A program made the translations under genes and the position numbers. From the NCBI RefSeq assembly GCF_020906515.1, contig NC_085853.1, forward strand, positions 682,001 to 746,000: DNA of 64,000 nt, given 5' to 3'. The stretch is from Vanrija pseudolonga. Taxonomy: Eukaryota > Basidiomycota > Tremellomycetes > Trichosporonales > Trichosporonaceae. Below are positions 44,086 through 54,796 of the stretch, one piece after another. Under the pieces are notes generated by a model, which was given only the letters and a program-made list of their open reading frames with translations, searched no databases and was not told the origin of the DNA. The stretch's first letter is position 1. Every line of letters starts with the position of its first letter.

Positions 44086-46005
44086 TCATGCCCAAATTGA
44101 GTTTCCGGTAGAGAAGTCGAGGGTGGTTGTTGCGAGTGGGGCCCACTCGTCGTCCGGCGGGAGAAGGCCCGCAGGGAGGAAAATGTGGTGTTCGAGGGGA
44201 TCGAGGTGCTCGGGTTGGCTGCCTGAAGGCTTCCCTTCGTACCGCGGCATCGGCCAGTCGAGTGGCGGAGTGAGGGGTGTTTCTGGAAGATGGCCGAGGT
44301 CTGGGTCGCGAGGTTCGTCCAAGACCGAAGGGATGAACTCGGTAGGGTCCCTCGCAGGATCTGTGTCCGCGAGCGGGACGCCATGGTTGAAAGGAGAGGG
44401 AAATGAACTGTGCTCCACCACCGCGCTAATAGGACTGAAGAAGCTCTCCTCTTCGGCAACAGGGGAGAGGATGTTGAAGGGGAGCGACGTGCGTGGGCGG
44501 AGGTGTGGTGTAGGAGCAAAGTCGAAAGGCTGATGGGTAAGCGCACGTGGCAATAACTCAGAACTCACGCTCTGGGGTGCAAGATTTTCTCGTTGGAATG
44601 AAGAAACTGTGAGCAAACGTCAGTAAATACTCATTGGCGACTAAGCGTCGACTCACGTTGCTCGAAAGTCACCACCGTCCCCGCTATCGAGACAGTCAGT
44701 TTCCGGCTCACATCTTTGTGGCACTTTTCGACCCACCTCGTCTTGGCCCCTCGGTCCCCTTCGTGGCGGTGGCGAGTTCGGACCACGATCGCAGGAATGT
44801 GTCCAAATTTCCAGTTGAAAGAGACCGGCGGAGCGTGGAGACGTCTGGCGATGACGGTGGCTCCGAGGTGCTTGACCGACGCCCTGCGATGGGCGGCGGG
44901 AGCACCCTACGGCTCCTGTCGATCACGGCGGACAATCGTGGGCCTGGAGTGAAGCGTGACGGGTGGGCCTTGGGAACCACGGTGCCGACAGGAACCTTGA
45001 CGCTGTCCCAAGTGGTCAGTTGAAGCCAGAGGTTCTCGGGTATTCCGCAGCCGTCTTTGCTGTCCGGGTGAAGGCTGAGTGCAGGGGGGCCGATGCCCTC
45101 TTTGCCAGAGTTGGCAATAGTGGAGCCCGTAGCCGCGTCTGGATCGGTGGCGAGGAGCTCGTCAAGGAGGATGTCGTACCGCGAACTGGAGACAGTAGCC
45201 TGGTTGACGGCAGGAGAGGCGTACGCCGTTAATGGGTGAGGGTACTCCGCATTGTAGGCCGTGGGGACTCCGATCTGAGCGTCCGAGAACCGGGGCGTGT
45301 CGAGCGAGAACGGCTTGGTGGTGGGGAGGCTGTCGACTGGAATGGGAAAGTAGTTGCCGACAAAGGCACGGGATGGCGGCCAAGTGTTGTGAGATGAGGG
45401 CGTGAGGGGCGACTCGATAGGGGGGTGGTAAAAGGCGACGGGCGACTCGAGGGCACGACCTGGAACGTCAGTGCCGATCAAGCCTGCAGGCTCACCTGCT
45501 TCCGTCTCGGTCGGCACAAGACTGTCAACGCCCCCGCCAAACACTGGATTGATAGGCGACGTGGTTGCGCAACCATGCTGGGTGAGCCAGGCGTTCTCGG
45601 TCGGAGGGAAGGGACGAGGGGTCAAGTTGCTCGAGGCGGCTGGGGACGACGCATCGAGCTCCGAAACGGCTTCGGGCTTGCCACCCCGAACGACCTGGCT
45701 GGATGCAGATCTAGAGTTCCCGACTTCAGAGTTGGGAGGGGGGTGACCTCCCAGCGCCGCGGCCGCTCTTGCTGCTGGAGCCAAGTCAGCAAGTGTTGAC
45801 GCCCAGTTTTACCATTCTTTCGCCTCGCCGACCCGCCACCACGCTTTCCTCGGCGACGCGCGCGGCGCTTGGGCAGTTCGGGTTCCTCGGGGCTCGCTGA
45901 CGGCGGTCTCGCGACTTCTGTCGCTAAACTTGAGTGTGTTGGCTTCGAGTCTTGTGAAGCATCACGGTTCGACTGCCGCTTCGGGCGAGGTTGAACCGTC
46001 GACAT
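44086..46005 (-). CDS. Uncharacterised Pro/Ser-rich protein, about 567 residues
   Basis: I do not recognise this family. Six exons (46005-45813, 45774-45496, 45459-44737, 44683-44657, 44606-44569, 44529-44086) fit together with GT-AG introns carrying CTGAC-type branch points. The N-terminus is strongly basic (PKRRARRRGKRGG), suggesting a nuclear location. The rest is disordered and rich in Pro, Ser and Thr, with blocks such as GNYFPIPVDSLPTTKPFSLD, SSSRYDILLDELLATDPD, LWLQLTTWDS and LSTGNLDTFLRSWSELATA. The C-terminal block contains PRTSLPFNILSPVAEEESFF and LPAGLLPPDDEWAPLATTTL. The 36 bp intron at 45495-45460 has no in-frame stop. A transcription-regulator role would fit the composition but is not shown. 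Convergent with UBP8, 291 bp apart. Confidence 0.75.
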
Positions 46006-46332
46006 GAGGGAAGGAAGGATGGCTGTGATGAATCCGAGTCGGGGAGAAGACGCGACAAAAGGCAGTCACTAGGGGCCAGAGTAGCACCTTGACAAGGGGT
46101 CACCTAGCTGGCTGAGGTGCTCCAAGGAGCGTGTCGCACAGAGGGTGATGTGACGGTGACAGTGGGTCCAAGGGATAGTCGAGCTTATGAGGAGGCGCCG
46201 TCAGTGTCGTCGCCCTGTCGTCTAGCAGTGAGGCGAGGCCTGTGCGGGGTGTGGTGTTGAATGAATCTAGACGTCCAGGACGGGATGTTGCGCCTCGTCT
46301 TCATATCACGGCGACGGTGCGACGGCAGAGGG

Positions 46333-46371
46333 AGGGGAGTGACAGACGGAGGGGAGTGACAGACGGAGGGG
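46333..46371 (+). repeat. 17 bp tandem repeat, 2.3 copies
   Basis: AGGGGAGTGACAGACGG is repeated directly with a period of 17 bp and a partial third copy, in non-coding DNA. Confidence 0.88.
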
Positions 46372-47121
46372 GAATGTCCGAAGACTGCTGTGAGCGGGCG
46401 GCGGGGCGACGTGCTCAAAAGGACCCATGAGCCGAGGGCGCAAGGGGTAGCGCCGCTGACAGGACAAGGGCAGGCGGGTCAGAGTCGACACGGACGAGGG
46501 TGTCGAGCGGCTGAGGACAAGATGGAGGACGATGACGGGTTCAAGCATTCTTGCGGAGCCGAGACGAACAGACCAAGCAGCGGCCGACGGATGTGATGAG
46601 AACGAGTCGGCTCGGCTCGTCTGTCACCACCACAACTGCGTAGCGCATGGTCGCAAGTGCCGTGCCGTGTGCCAGCGGCAGCGTGCGTCGTGCACCCCCT
46701 GTCGTGTGCTGGGCGTACACAACGCCCCTCGTAAAGGCATGGTTTCTTCGTCGTCTACCGGCCAAGGTGTGCTTGTTTGTAAACAACCCGTCCCACTCTA
46801 CTCGATCTCGTGGGGAATTAAGGCCGTGGGCAAGTAGCCCTCTGGACGACCACCCGGTACGGGGCGTCGCCGGCCGTCCCATGTGGCGCCCTTAGTTGCT
46901 TCACATTGCGCATCAAAGGCCGACGCTGCTTCTTGATGAGGACAGGGGGGCGTCGGGGGCGTGGGACACGGTGAGGGGGGTCAGTGCGTGCGCCGGCCAT
47001 GCGGGTGACGTCGAGGTGGTCAGTAGGTCGGGCGCTTGGACGTTTCGTCGTGATGGTTCGCGCCACGCCCGCCACGCCACATCCATCCCCGGTCCGATCG
47101 CGCCGATCCGCCTTCCCTCGT

Positions 47122-47155
47122 GACGCCTGCTACGCCAGCAGGCCGTAGCAGCGTC
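47122..47155. other. Imperfect 12 bp inverted repeat (hairpin)
   Basis: GACGCCTGCTACG pairs with CGTAGCAGCGTC across a nine-base loop, with one bulged C. It could be a structured RNA element or terminator-like hairpin; no run of T follows. Confidence 0.6.
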
Positions 47156-48104
47156 TCGACACCAAGTTCCCTTTCACTGGCCCAGCGCCCTTGACGGCGG
47201 GCGCTGGTGCGAAAAGCTGCCACTTGCCATGCGGAGGAGGTGCAGTGGTCTAGTGGGCACGAGTCAGAATGAGGCGCAGCCGAGCAGGCGCGAGGCGCGT
47301 AGCGCAACTAGCGGCGATGCCGAGATTGAGACTGCCGTCAGTCCCACTGCAGACTCTGTCAGTCTCTCTACGTCATAGATCTGATGGTGATCGTCAAGAA
47401 CACCTCGCACTGCCTCGTAACTCAATCTCAGGTAGCCAGCCATCCGACATTCGGGACAGCGAACCGCGAGGAAGGAAGCGTGGTGTGCCACCGCACGCCA
47501 CCCAAGTCGGGTGTTGTGTTGTGGTGGAGGAGGGGTCAACCAGCCGAAGCCGCGAAGGGAGGGATCTGCATCTGCGACGACGAATCGACAAGCGAGTCGT
47601 ACATAGGGCGAACGAGCGAGCGCGCACCCTGATTTGATATTGGCCAGCATGACCGACTGCAGGAAGCACCGACCGACAGAGTGATGCGACTGGACCGGCG
47701 TGAGGGGTTGGCTCGCTGTTCGCTGACTGGTCAGTGCGGTCGAGTGTGTATCCCGACCGGCTTCATTTGCACTTTATGCTGTGCTGGGCTGGGCGTCACC
47801 GTCTGCCCCGTCTGTCCGCGGCAGTGGCCGCGCGCGCGCCTTGCCATCTTGTTCCCACTCTGCCGTTTGCCCAATTTACTCACTCCCTGAGCGCGGAAAT
47901 AGAAGTGTGACGTAACTGGCGTCAAGCGACCACAGGAACAACACGCGGCACCCAACAGCAACGCAGACGAGACGACTGTCTGGACCATGCTGCGCTGCAA
48001 GCCGCGGTCACCGCCGTGGAAGCCCACCAAAGTACTTAAGGCGGTCATCGACGCCCCCTTCTCTCTGTAGCATCCTCACATCCCGCATCACCACTACAGC
48101 AAAA

Positions 48105-48780
48105 ATGGGTTTCTTCAGCCACGACGACTACCAGGAGGTGGGTGGTGTCCCGTCCCGCTTCGCGCATCACTGACTCCTCAGCGCCAGCAGTACGAGCAGG
48201 TCTACGGCCAGGAGCAGCACCAGTCCTCGTTCAGTGAGTGGGCCGGTTCGACCCTCAGGCTACTGGCCACAACTGACACACGACAGCGCACGAGGCCATC
48301 GCCGGTGCCGCCTCGTTCGCCGCCATGCGCGCGTACGAGAAGCACGAGGCTGCCAACGGGTAAGTGGCGGAGAGCGAGAGCGCTGCCGGGAGTCTACACA
48401 GGCTGACCTCTGTCTCCAGCACCCCCGGCTCGTGGGCCCTCGGCAAGGAGCTCATCGCTGGCTTTGCCGGCGCCGAGGTCGACAAGCTCATCGAGACCAA
48501 GGGCCTCGACGCCATCGACCGCGAGCGTGCGCGCCACCAGGCCCAGGAGCAGGCCACGTACGCCCTCGCCCAGTCGCAGCAGTACGGCCAGCAGCAGTAC
48601 CAGCAGCAGCCTTACGGCGGCAACCAGGGTGGCTACGGCGGCAACCAGGGTTATGGTGGCAACCAGGGCGGCTACGGCGGCCAGGGTGGCTACGACGAGC
48701 GCCGCGAGGAGCGTCGTGAGGAGCGCCGCGAGGAGAGGGAGGAGCGCCGTGAGGAGCGCCGCGAGGAGGGCCGCTGGTAA
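48105..48780 (+). CDS. CipC-like (DUF3759) protein with repetitive Gly/Tyr and Arg/Glu tail
   Basis: CipC was found as a concanamycin-induced protein in Aspergillus, and relatives are among the most abundant stress- or host-induced small proteins in fungi. The biochemical role is unknown. Four exons (48105-48137, 48182-48233, 48287-48359, 48420-48780) encode 172 residues. The core matches the family: MGFFSHDDYQE at the start, HEAIAGAASFAAMRAYEKHE, then ELIAGFAGAEVDKLIETKGL and ERARHQAQEQA. The family normally ends about there. This protein continues for some 75 residues with Gln/Tyr (SQQYGQQQYQQQ), repeated GGYGGNQGGYGG units and a charged ERREERREE block ending GRW. Exon 4 is purine-rich as a result. 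Coding is well supported by the clean splice phases. The tail is the novelty. Confidence 0.9.
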
Positions 48781-49004
48781 TCGACAGACAGCAGCAGCAC
48801 ATTGACGACGACAAACAGGATATGATTGGCATGTAGGCATAGTAATGGCACTGAAGTGGAGCCCGAGGTGGCCGGAGCGATTGGTTCTTGCTGCCGTTCT
48901 TGACTCTGCTCACGAGATCGACTGAGCTCAAGAAAATCCTGACATGCGCATGGACAGTGGACTGATAATGCATAGTATATGGTACTGTACTGTGAACATC
49001 GCGA

Positions 49005-52000
49005 CTAATTGGCCTTGTCGGTGCTCGCCGCCCCCGTGCGTGCGCGGTCCGCAGGCGTCGTGAATGTCTCGGCGAGAAGGAACGCTCCAAAGTTCTGATC
49101 AGACCAGTAGCTGCCGTGGGACGTGATCATGTCCAGGTAGCCGTTGACACTCGCAGAGGGGAGGGAGAAGTCGATACTGCCATGGGGGTTGAGGTCCGCA
49201 AAGCGCCTCTCGCCCTTCGACTCGATCTCGGCTGGGCCACCGGAGAGCTGCACGTCAGCCACACACTGCAGGGAACGACAGCGTCACATACCTCAATCTC
49301 GGTGGGCGCATCAATCGCCTCAACCTTTGGCTTCTTGTCCCCACTGCTAAAGTAGCTGGGGATATACTTGGACACATCTGGCAGTTGAGGGAGCTGAGGA
49401 AGAGCCGGCAGAGCCGGCAGAGACGGCATGGACGGCAGTGGCGGGAGGAAAGACCCAGCGACAGATGGGATGGGTAAAGGCGGACGCGTCTTGGCAACAG
49501 CCACGTCGACTGCCGCGTTCATGGCATAAGCCACTGGGTCGGTGGGGTAGAAGATATTGTAGAGGCTGATGTTAGCACTGGTCAAGAATCGGCAACTCAC
49601 GAATCAACAGACAGGCACCCAAACTTGCCGGCTTGCGTTATCACTTCGTCTGGGCGAGAGTCTGCAGCGAATGGTTAGATTAGACTGATCAAGGACTTAC
49701 GCCTTGTGTTCAATCGCCCGCCGCGGGGAATCAAGTGAGCCTGCTCCAACTGTAGGAATACGCTGAGTGGACTGCCCGCCAAAAACAAGTTTGACGTGTT
49801 GAAGAGGAAGCGGTCCTTGACCTCGTCACGATCGTCCTTGGGGACAAGAGACAGCCGGGGAACAGTAGTCGGCTGTGTCGACAGGATGTGGCCGGCGAGG
49901 GCTGAGCCAAGCTGGTTCGATCAGCGCCTCCGTCAACAGCAGTTACTCACCGAGTGTGCCACAATGTGGACCCTGCCGTACTTCTCAAAGCCTGGGTTAC
50001 GGGCCATCCACAGCCTGTATGTCCGGTTTGCCTGGGCACAAACAGCTTCAATCATCTGCTGGCGGTGGTGCGACATGAACAGCGGGATGTCGAGCAGCAC
50101 CGAGTTGGTGACATCGCGGACATACGGGATCGACGACTTGATCGTGATGTCGGCGATGGTGAAGACGTTGTCGCGCTCAGACTCGACACCATCACCCGTG
50201 TCGCTGCTGTTGAGGTTGAGGTTGGCCCTCCACTGGACAGGGAGGACCTGGAAGCGACCATCGCGCATGACCGACGCGATTGCTGGGTCGCCGGACTGCT
50301 TGCGCAGGACCCGGCGGAGCTGGTTGCTTGCATAGATAAAGTTGAACCCCTCGTACTCCTTCGCGAGATCTTGGCCAATGCCGTGGATAAGAAGAATCAG
50401 ATCGGTGCAGGGCTTGTCGTCGTTGCTCGCGTGGATCACTGGAGCAGCTTGCTCTTCAAAGGCCTTGCGCTTCCCTTCCCAGTCCTTCTTGACCTTGTTA
50501 AGGACATCCTGGATGCCTTCGTTGGCGGCGGCGCTGTTATCGCGGGACGCCTTGCGCTGGCTGTCCTTGCTGCTCGACGGCTTGGCACCCTTGGCCTCGG
50601 TCTTGGACTTGGTGTCGTCCTTGGGTTCCTTGGGAGTCGCTGCACCAGAGCTTGGCTGCGACGTAGCCTTATCGCTCTTGTCACCCGACTTTGCGGCCTC
50701 CTTGGCCGCCAATGCAGCCGTGTAGCCACGGTGGAAGTACACACCCCCAGGCCTGGCGCCAACAGACGACCACAGCTGACGCGAAAGGTAGTTGAACGTT
50801 CCCGAGCTGATCAACGTTTAGCTCGCTCAGCACCTTTGTCACTCACGCAATGACTCGGCACTTGTTCTCGTCCTCGAAGATGACGCCTAGACCACTACCG
50901 AAACGGGCTGGAAGCTTGTGCATGAGCTTCTCTTCTCCCGAGGCGCCGACGGCAAGAGCAGTCGCCAGCTCTTCCTTGTACGACGGCTGCCAGGGCTTGA
51001 TCTCTCTGCGCGTGTCAGCATGCTACTGCTACCAGTGGCACATACTGGAATCCCTTCTCGAGCTCGGCAGCGAGGTCCCAAGTACAGGGGCGCGCTCCAT
51101 CACCGACAAACCAGGTGCCCCTGATGACGGGGATGCGGGGCCCATACTGTCTCCAGTAGACTGGGTGGAGCGAGAGTGTCGACAAGCTGACCTCGAAGAG
51201 CGAGTCCTTGACGTCAGCTGAAGGTCGCAGTCCAACAACGCACCTGGCTGACAGGAACACCTTCCACAACGTCAAACTTGGAGTGGTCCAAGTACGCCTT
51301 CTCGATGACGGCCTGGTACGCGTCGAGGCGTTCCTTGGAGACGTCTTTGGTCGATGCGGCTTTTGAGGCAGCCTTCTTCGCGTCGTCAGTCTTGCCGCCC
51401 TTCTCGGCCTTCTTTGCCACCGCGTCTTTCGTGTCCTTGACGTCTTTTGGTTCCTTGACTTCCTTGGCCTTGGTCTCCTTGCTCTTCTGGCTCCATTCGC
51501 CGTCGCAGACACCCCAAGCGTCCAGCGCCTTTCTTTTGAGCGACTGCGGATAATCTTGCCACGCTGCCTCGATGCGGTCGTTCTCGAGCGGCGAGAACGG
51601 CTTGTACGCCGTCTCGACGGTGGCGATCGGCTCGGTCGGCAGGTCGAGTTGTTTGGTCCCGGTATGCAGCCAGCGGTAGTCGAGCGGCGGCGGACTGATG
51701 CGCGTCGCGATCGAGGTCGAAGGGGGGTCCGCCTCTGCTGCTGCTGCTGCTGCTGGCTCGACTGTCATGTCAACTGTAGCCTGCTGGTGTGAATGGTGCA
51801 GTGGCGAGAAAGATGGCGTTGCAAGAACGCGCCGGAGGTCCTGGTGTCCCGGGAGCTTCTGCCGCGAGATTCGGCTGGTGTGATGCGACGAGGCCAGGGG
51901 CAAGCGTCTGGGGGCGACAGTCGGGCGCTGGGAAGCCAGTGCGGCCGGTAATGAAGGCAAGCGGAGGGTCAACGAGCCTGATATTCTTTGATGAGCGATT

Positions 52001-52008
52001 GCCAGCAT
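49005..52008 (-). CDS. DDHD-domain phospholipase (PA-PLA1/Ddl1-like), probably mitochondrial
   Basis: Members hydrolyse phosphatidic acid and related phospholipids; yeast Ddl1 is mitochondrial. Exons cover about 3 kb and encode roughly 850 residues. The start at 52008 gives an Arg/Ser/Leu-rich, acid-free N-terminus (RISGSLTLRLPSLPAAL) that resembles a mitochondrial presequence. A Lys/Ala/Asp-rich linker splits the N-terminal WWE-like part (PPPLDYRWLHTGTKQLDLP) from WYVGDGARPCTW-like sequence (FVGDGARPCTWDLAAELEKG). The lipase motif is HIVAHSLGSALAGH, with the nucleophile Ser at an exon edge. The DDHD domain follows, with NIFYPTDPVAYAMNA and DMITSHGSYWSDQNFGAFLL supplying the conserved Asp and His. 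A second Lys/Ser/Ala-rich insertion lies in the middle. Convergent with the CipC-like gene, 224 bp apart. Confidence 0.9.
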
Positions 52009-52282
52009 GGAGAGAGATGTAAAGCAGCTAGATCCATTTTTCTTTGCGTCCTAAAGTCGTGACGCGACAACATTGAGATTCAAGACGTGTCGTCGGCTGC
52101 TGACATTTGCCGTTGACGTCACAATCGTACCAATCAGAAATCGTCAACAAAGGGCATTCACCGCAGGCGGCTACCGGCTGCCGAGGGTGTCCCTCTCGGT
52201 GGCCGTCGGCGCGGGTGGCCACGTTCACGTTGACCTCTTGATAATCACATACATATGTTACAGAATCATTGCGTGTCTTCTA

Positions 52283-53634
52283 TCATCGGTGGCGGCCCCC
52301 GCCACGGCGGCGCGATCCCCCAAACCCGGGGGTAGGCATGAAACCCTTGCCGCGGACACCTCCAAAGTCACCCTCGCCAGATGGGCCTCCAGGGTGGAGA
52401 GCAAAGTGCTTGTCCGAGTACTGCGGCCAGTCAGCATATCAACAATGGTCTGAACTCACGTCCACCAGGGCTTCCAGCTGGCCAAGCAGAGTTGTCAGGT
52501 AGGTGGTGAGCTGCGCGTCGTTGTACTCCTACGGCAAAGTCAGTTCGACAGCGCCTCTGTCAGCCACTGGGCACGTACCGTCTTCAGCTCCTCCTTAAAC
52601 TGCTCTGCATCCATGACAGGGAGGGTGGCGACCAGCGACGAGATCTGGCGCAGAATGCTGTGGTCGACTGTCGCCGTTCCTGCCGGTTGTGAGCAACGAG
52701 TCTAGCGGCCACCTCAGACCCGACGCACCATTCAGGACGCCCGAGATGTACTGTACAATGACAGCAACACGCTCCTGGAGCATGGCAATGGCATTGCGTT
52801 GCGTCGTCAGGGTTGCAATCTCTGGGCCTTGTCAGATAGTTCTCTGGGGAGAAGGAAGTTAAGCTACTCACGGCCCGTTGGGTCGGTGTCTCCGCCGCTC
52901 TCCTTGGCCACGCCATCGACCGCAATGCGCTCCGCCTCGCCAGTCTCGATTCCATAGTCAACCTGCACAAACTTGCCCTCGCGCTCGCTCTCTCCGCCGT
53001 CGCCGAGGGACTCGAAGACGGTGAAGGGAAGCTGCTTGGTGCCTTGGGGAATGGCTGGGTTGAAGATGACCAGCGCCGCCGGTGACGGCTCAATGATGTT
53101 GGCAAGCTGGTTGTCAGCTCCCCGCTCCTTCTGTAATCCCTCACCTGATTGTGGATATGGACGTCTTGAGGTGTCGGCGCGACGCCAACGGTGTACCAGC
53201 CCACGATCGACTGAGTGGGGAAGACCTGGTTGACTGATCTCGTCAGCCCAGTGAGAGCAGCACGGCACTTACACTGATCCTTGCGCATAGCGAGGAACTC
53301 CTCGTCGACCTTGGGAGTGCCGCCGTCCGAGTCGAGGGTGTAGATGAGCTCGAACGAGTTGACGACCGAGACCTCGCGGCCGGTCTGCGAACCGAGCAGT
53401 GCGCCAATGACTGCTGTCAGCCGCGCGCGCGCAGCGGGAAAACTCACGCTTCAGGGACGAATCGCTTGACGTGATCGTCGAGCGCGTGTAGTGGTCCGAG
53501 ATGTTGAGAATGGCGAGCGGGTGACTGGGTGTCCGTCAGCAGCGAAGGAAGACACGAGCGTACAGGTTGACAGAGAGGCCAGACGAGGTCGCCGAGGCGA
53601 CCACGACAGAAGGCTGGGAGGGTTCGGCGTCCAT
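52283..53634 (-). CDS. CSN6: COP9 signalosome subunit 6 (MPN-minus)
   Basis: CSN6 pairs with CSN5 in the signalosome, which removes Nedd8 from cullins in the nucleus. About nine exons encode roughly 335 residues. The MPN domain reads HPLAILNISDHYTRST, IGALLGSQTGREVSVVNSFE, FPTQSIVGWYTVGVAPTPQD and VHIHNQ. The JAMM zinc ligands are absent, as expected for this subunit. The family-typical ETGEAERIAVDGVAKES follows, then a helical C-terminal half (QRNAIAMLQERVAVIVQYIS; DHSILRQISSLVATLP). eIF3f was considered, but the EAERI(A/G)VD motif and spacing fit CSN6 better. The C-terminus carries an unusual Gly/Arg tail ending GFGGSRRRGGGRHR. The gene is divergent from the acyl-CoA-binding protein gene across 231 bp. 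Confidence 0.9.
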
Positions 53635-53865
53635 GATGCGTGTGGCTACTATGGCCGCGTGAATCGAGGAGATGGGTGTATGCAAATGCAGGGAGAGGAT
53701 GGTGATGTTGTGTGGTTGTTGGTTGTCGAGTGAGTGAGTGGACGACCAAGTGCAAGTGACGCGAGCGTTGTGGAGGTCGGTCACGGCCAACTGCTCCCGC
53801 GACAACCGACCAACTTGTTTCCAACGACCGAACTTCCGCTCTCAGTTCCTTCTAACCCACGACCC

Positions 53866-54755
53866 ATGTCTACACAGGAGCAGTTCGACGCAGCGGTTGC
53901 GTGGCTCTCGTCGTCGAGCCAGGCGTCCGGCCTGGGAAACGACAAGCGGCTCGAGGTGGGTCGCGTGCCCTCTAGCTAGTTTTGTTGACACGACACAGCT
54001 CTATGGCCTGTTCAAGTTTGCCAACTCGTCCTCCGGCCCGTGAGCCTTGCCGGCCCCAGCTGCGTCACATCAGTGTCACTGACGTCCCACAGTACCGGAT
54101 CGCGCCCGGGCATCTTCTCATTTGAAGGCCGCGCCAAGTACGACGCCTGGGCACGCGTCGCTGCCGAGTACGCAGGGCGGGAGGATGCCGCGCGCGCACG
54201 ATACGTCGAGCTCGCCCGCGGTGCCGGCTGGGCCGAGGGGAAGGTGGCCGAGGAGGAGGAGGAGGAAGGGGGTGAAGACGGCGCGGAGAGGAAACCGTCC
54301 GGCGGAGGCGGGCTCAGCTTCGGCCCGTCCGTCAGCATGATGGTGCAGACCGACGAGGGAGGGTACGGTCGCCTCGCACCGCCCAAGGCTAACGCACCAG
54401 CCCCCAGAGCCTCGTCCATGACGCCGCATCCACGGGGTCAGTAGACCAACTCAAGCAGATTCTCGCAAGCGATAGGAGTTTGCTGGACGCAAAAGACGAG
54501 TTTGTACGTCGCTTGCCTCGTTGGCGTTGCTGACCCCAGGGATTCACGCCGCTGCACCTCGCTGCTGATCGCGGCAATGTGGACGCTGTCAAGCTCCTCA
54601 TCTCTCTAGGAGCTGACAAGTCCATTCTGGTGAGCTCGATCTAGGAGAGAGTTGTGGGGAGTCTTCTAACTTGCTGCAAGGATCCAGACGAACAAACAGC
54701 ATTGGACATTGCCAAAATCTCAGGACGTGAAGATGTTGTGAGCCTCTTGGGCTAG
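53866..54755 (+). CDS. Acyl-CoA-binding protein with ankyrin repeats (ACBD6-like)
   Basis: The family binds long-chain acyl-CoA; human ACBD6 supports protein N-myristoylation. Six exons (53866-53955, 53999-54039, 54093-54362, 54401-54503, 54540-54629, 54681-54755) encode about 222 residues. The ACB domain covers residues 1-75: FDAAVAWLSSSSQ, LELYGLFKFANSS, then GSRPGIFSFEGRAKYDAWAR with the ligand-binding Tyr and Lys. An acidic linker (EEEEEEGGEDG) follows. Two ankyrin repeats end the protein: SLVHDAASTGSVDQLKQILA and GFTPLHLAADRGNVDAVKLL, then a partial third, QTALDIAKISGREDVVSLLG. The intron 54363-54400 is required to reach the ankyrin frame. Its stop codon lies 41 bp from that of the acidic protein on the other strand. 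Confidence 0.9.
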
Positions 54756-54796
54756 TGCACACAGTAGCACGCATGTATAAACATTATAGAATCGCC

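Larger units (their letters stand above)
46006..48104. other. 2.1 kb non-coding region with tandem repeat and hairpin
   Basis: No gene is supported. Contents seen are a 17 bp tandem repeat (46333-46371), a long hairpin (47122-47155) and, from about 47770, the AT-richer promoter of the CipC-like gene, including CTTAAG near 48036 and a CCCCCTT run near 48053. Open frames on both strands are short and overlap. A D-arm-like GTGGTCTAGTGGG near 47250 is not followed by a tRNA. Confidence 0.5.

Noticed and set aside
47238-47300. D-arm-like GTGGTCTAGTGGG as in tRNA-Glu
   Set aside because: No anticodon arm and no GTTCGANTCC T-arm follow at the right distance.
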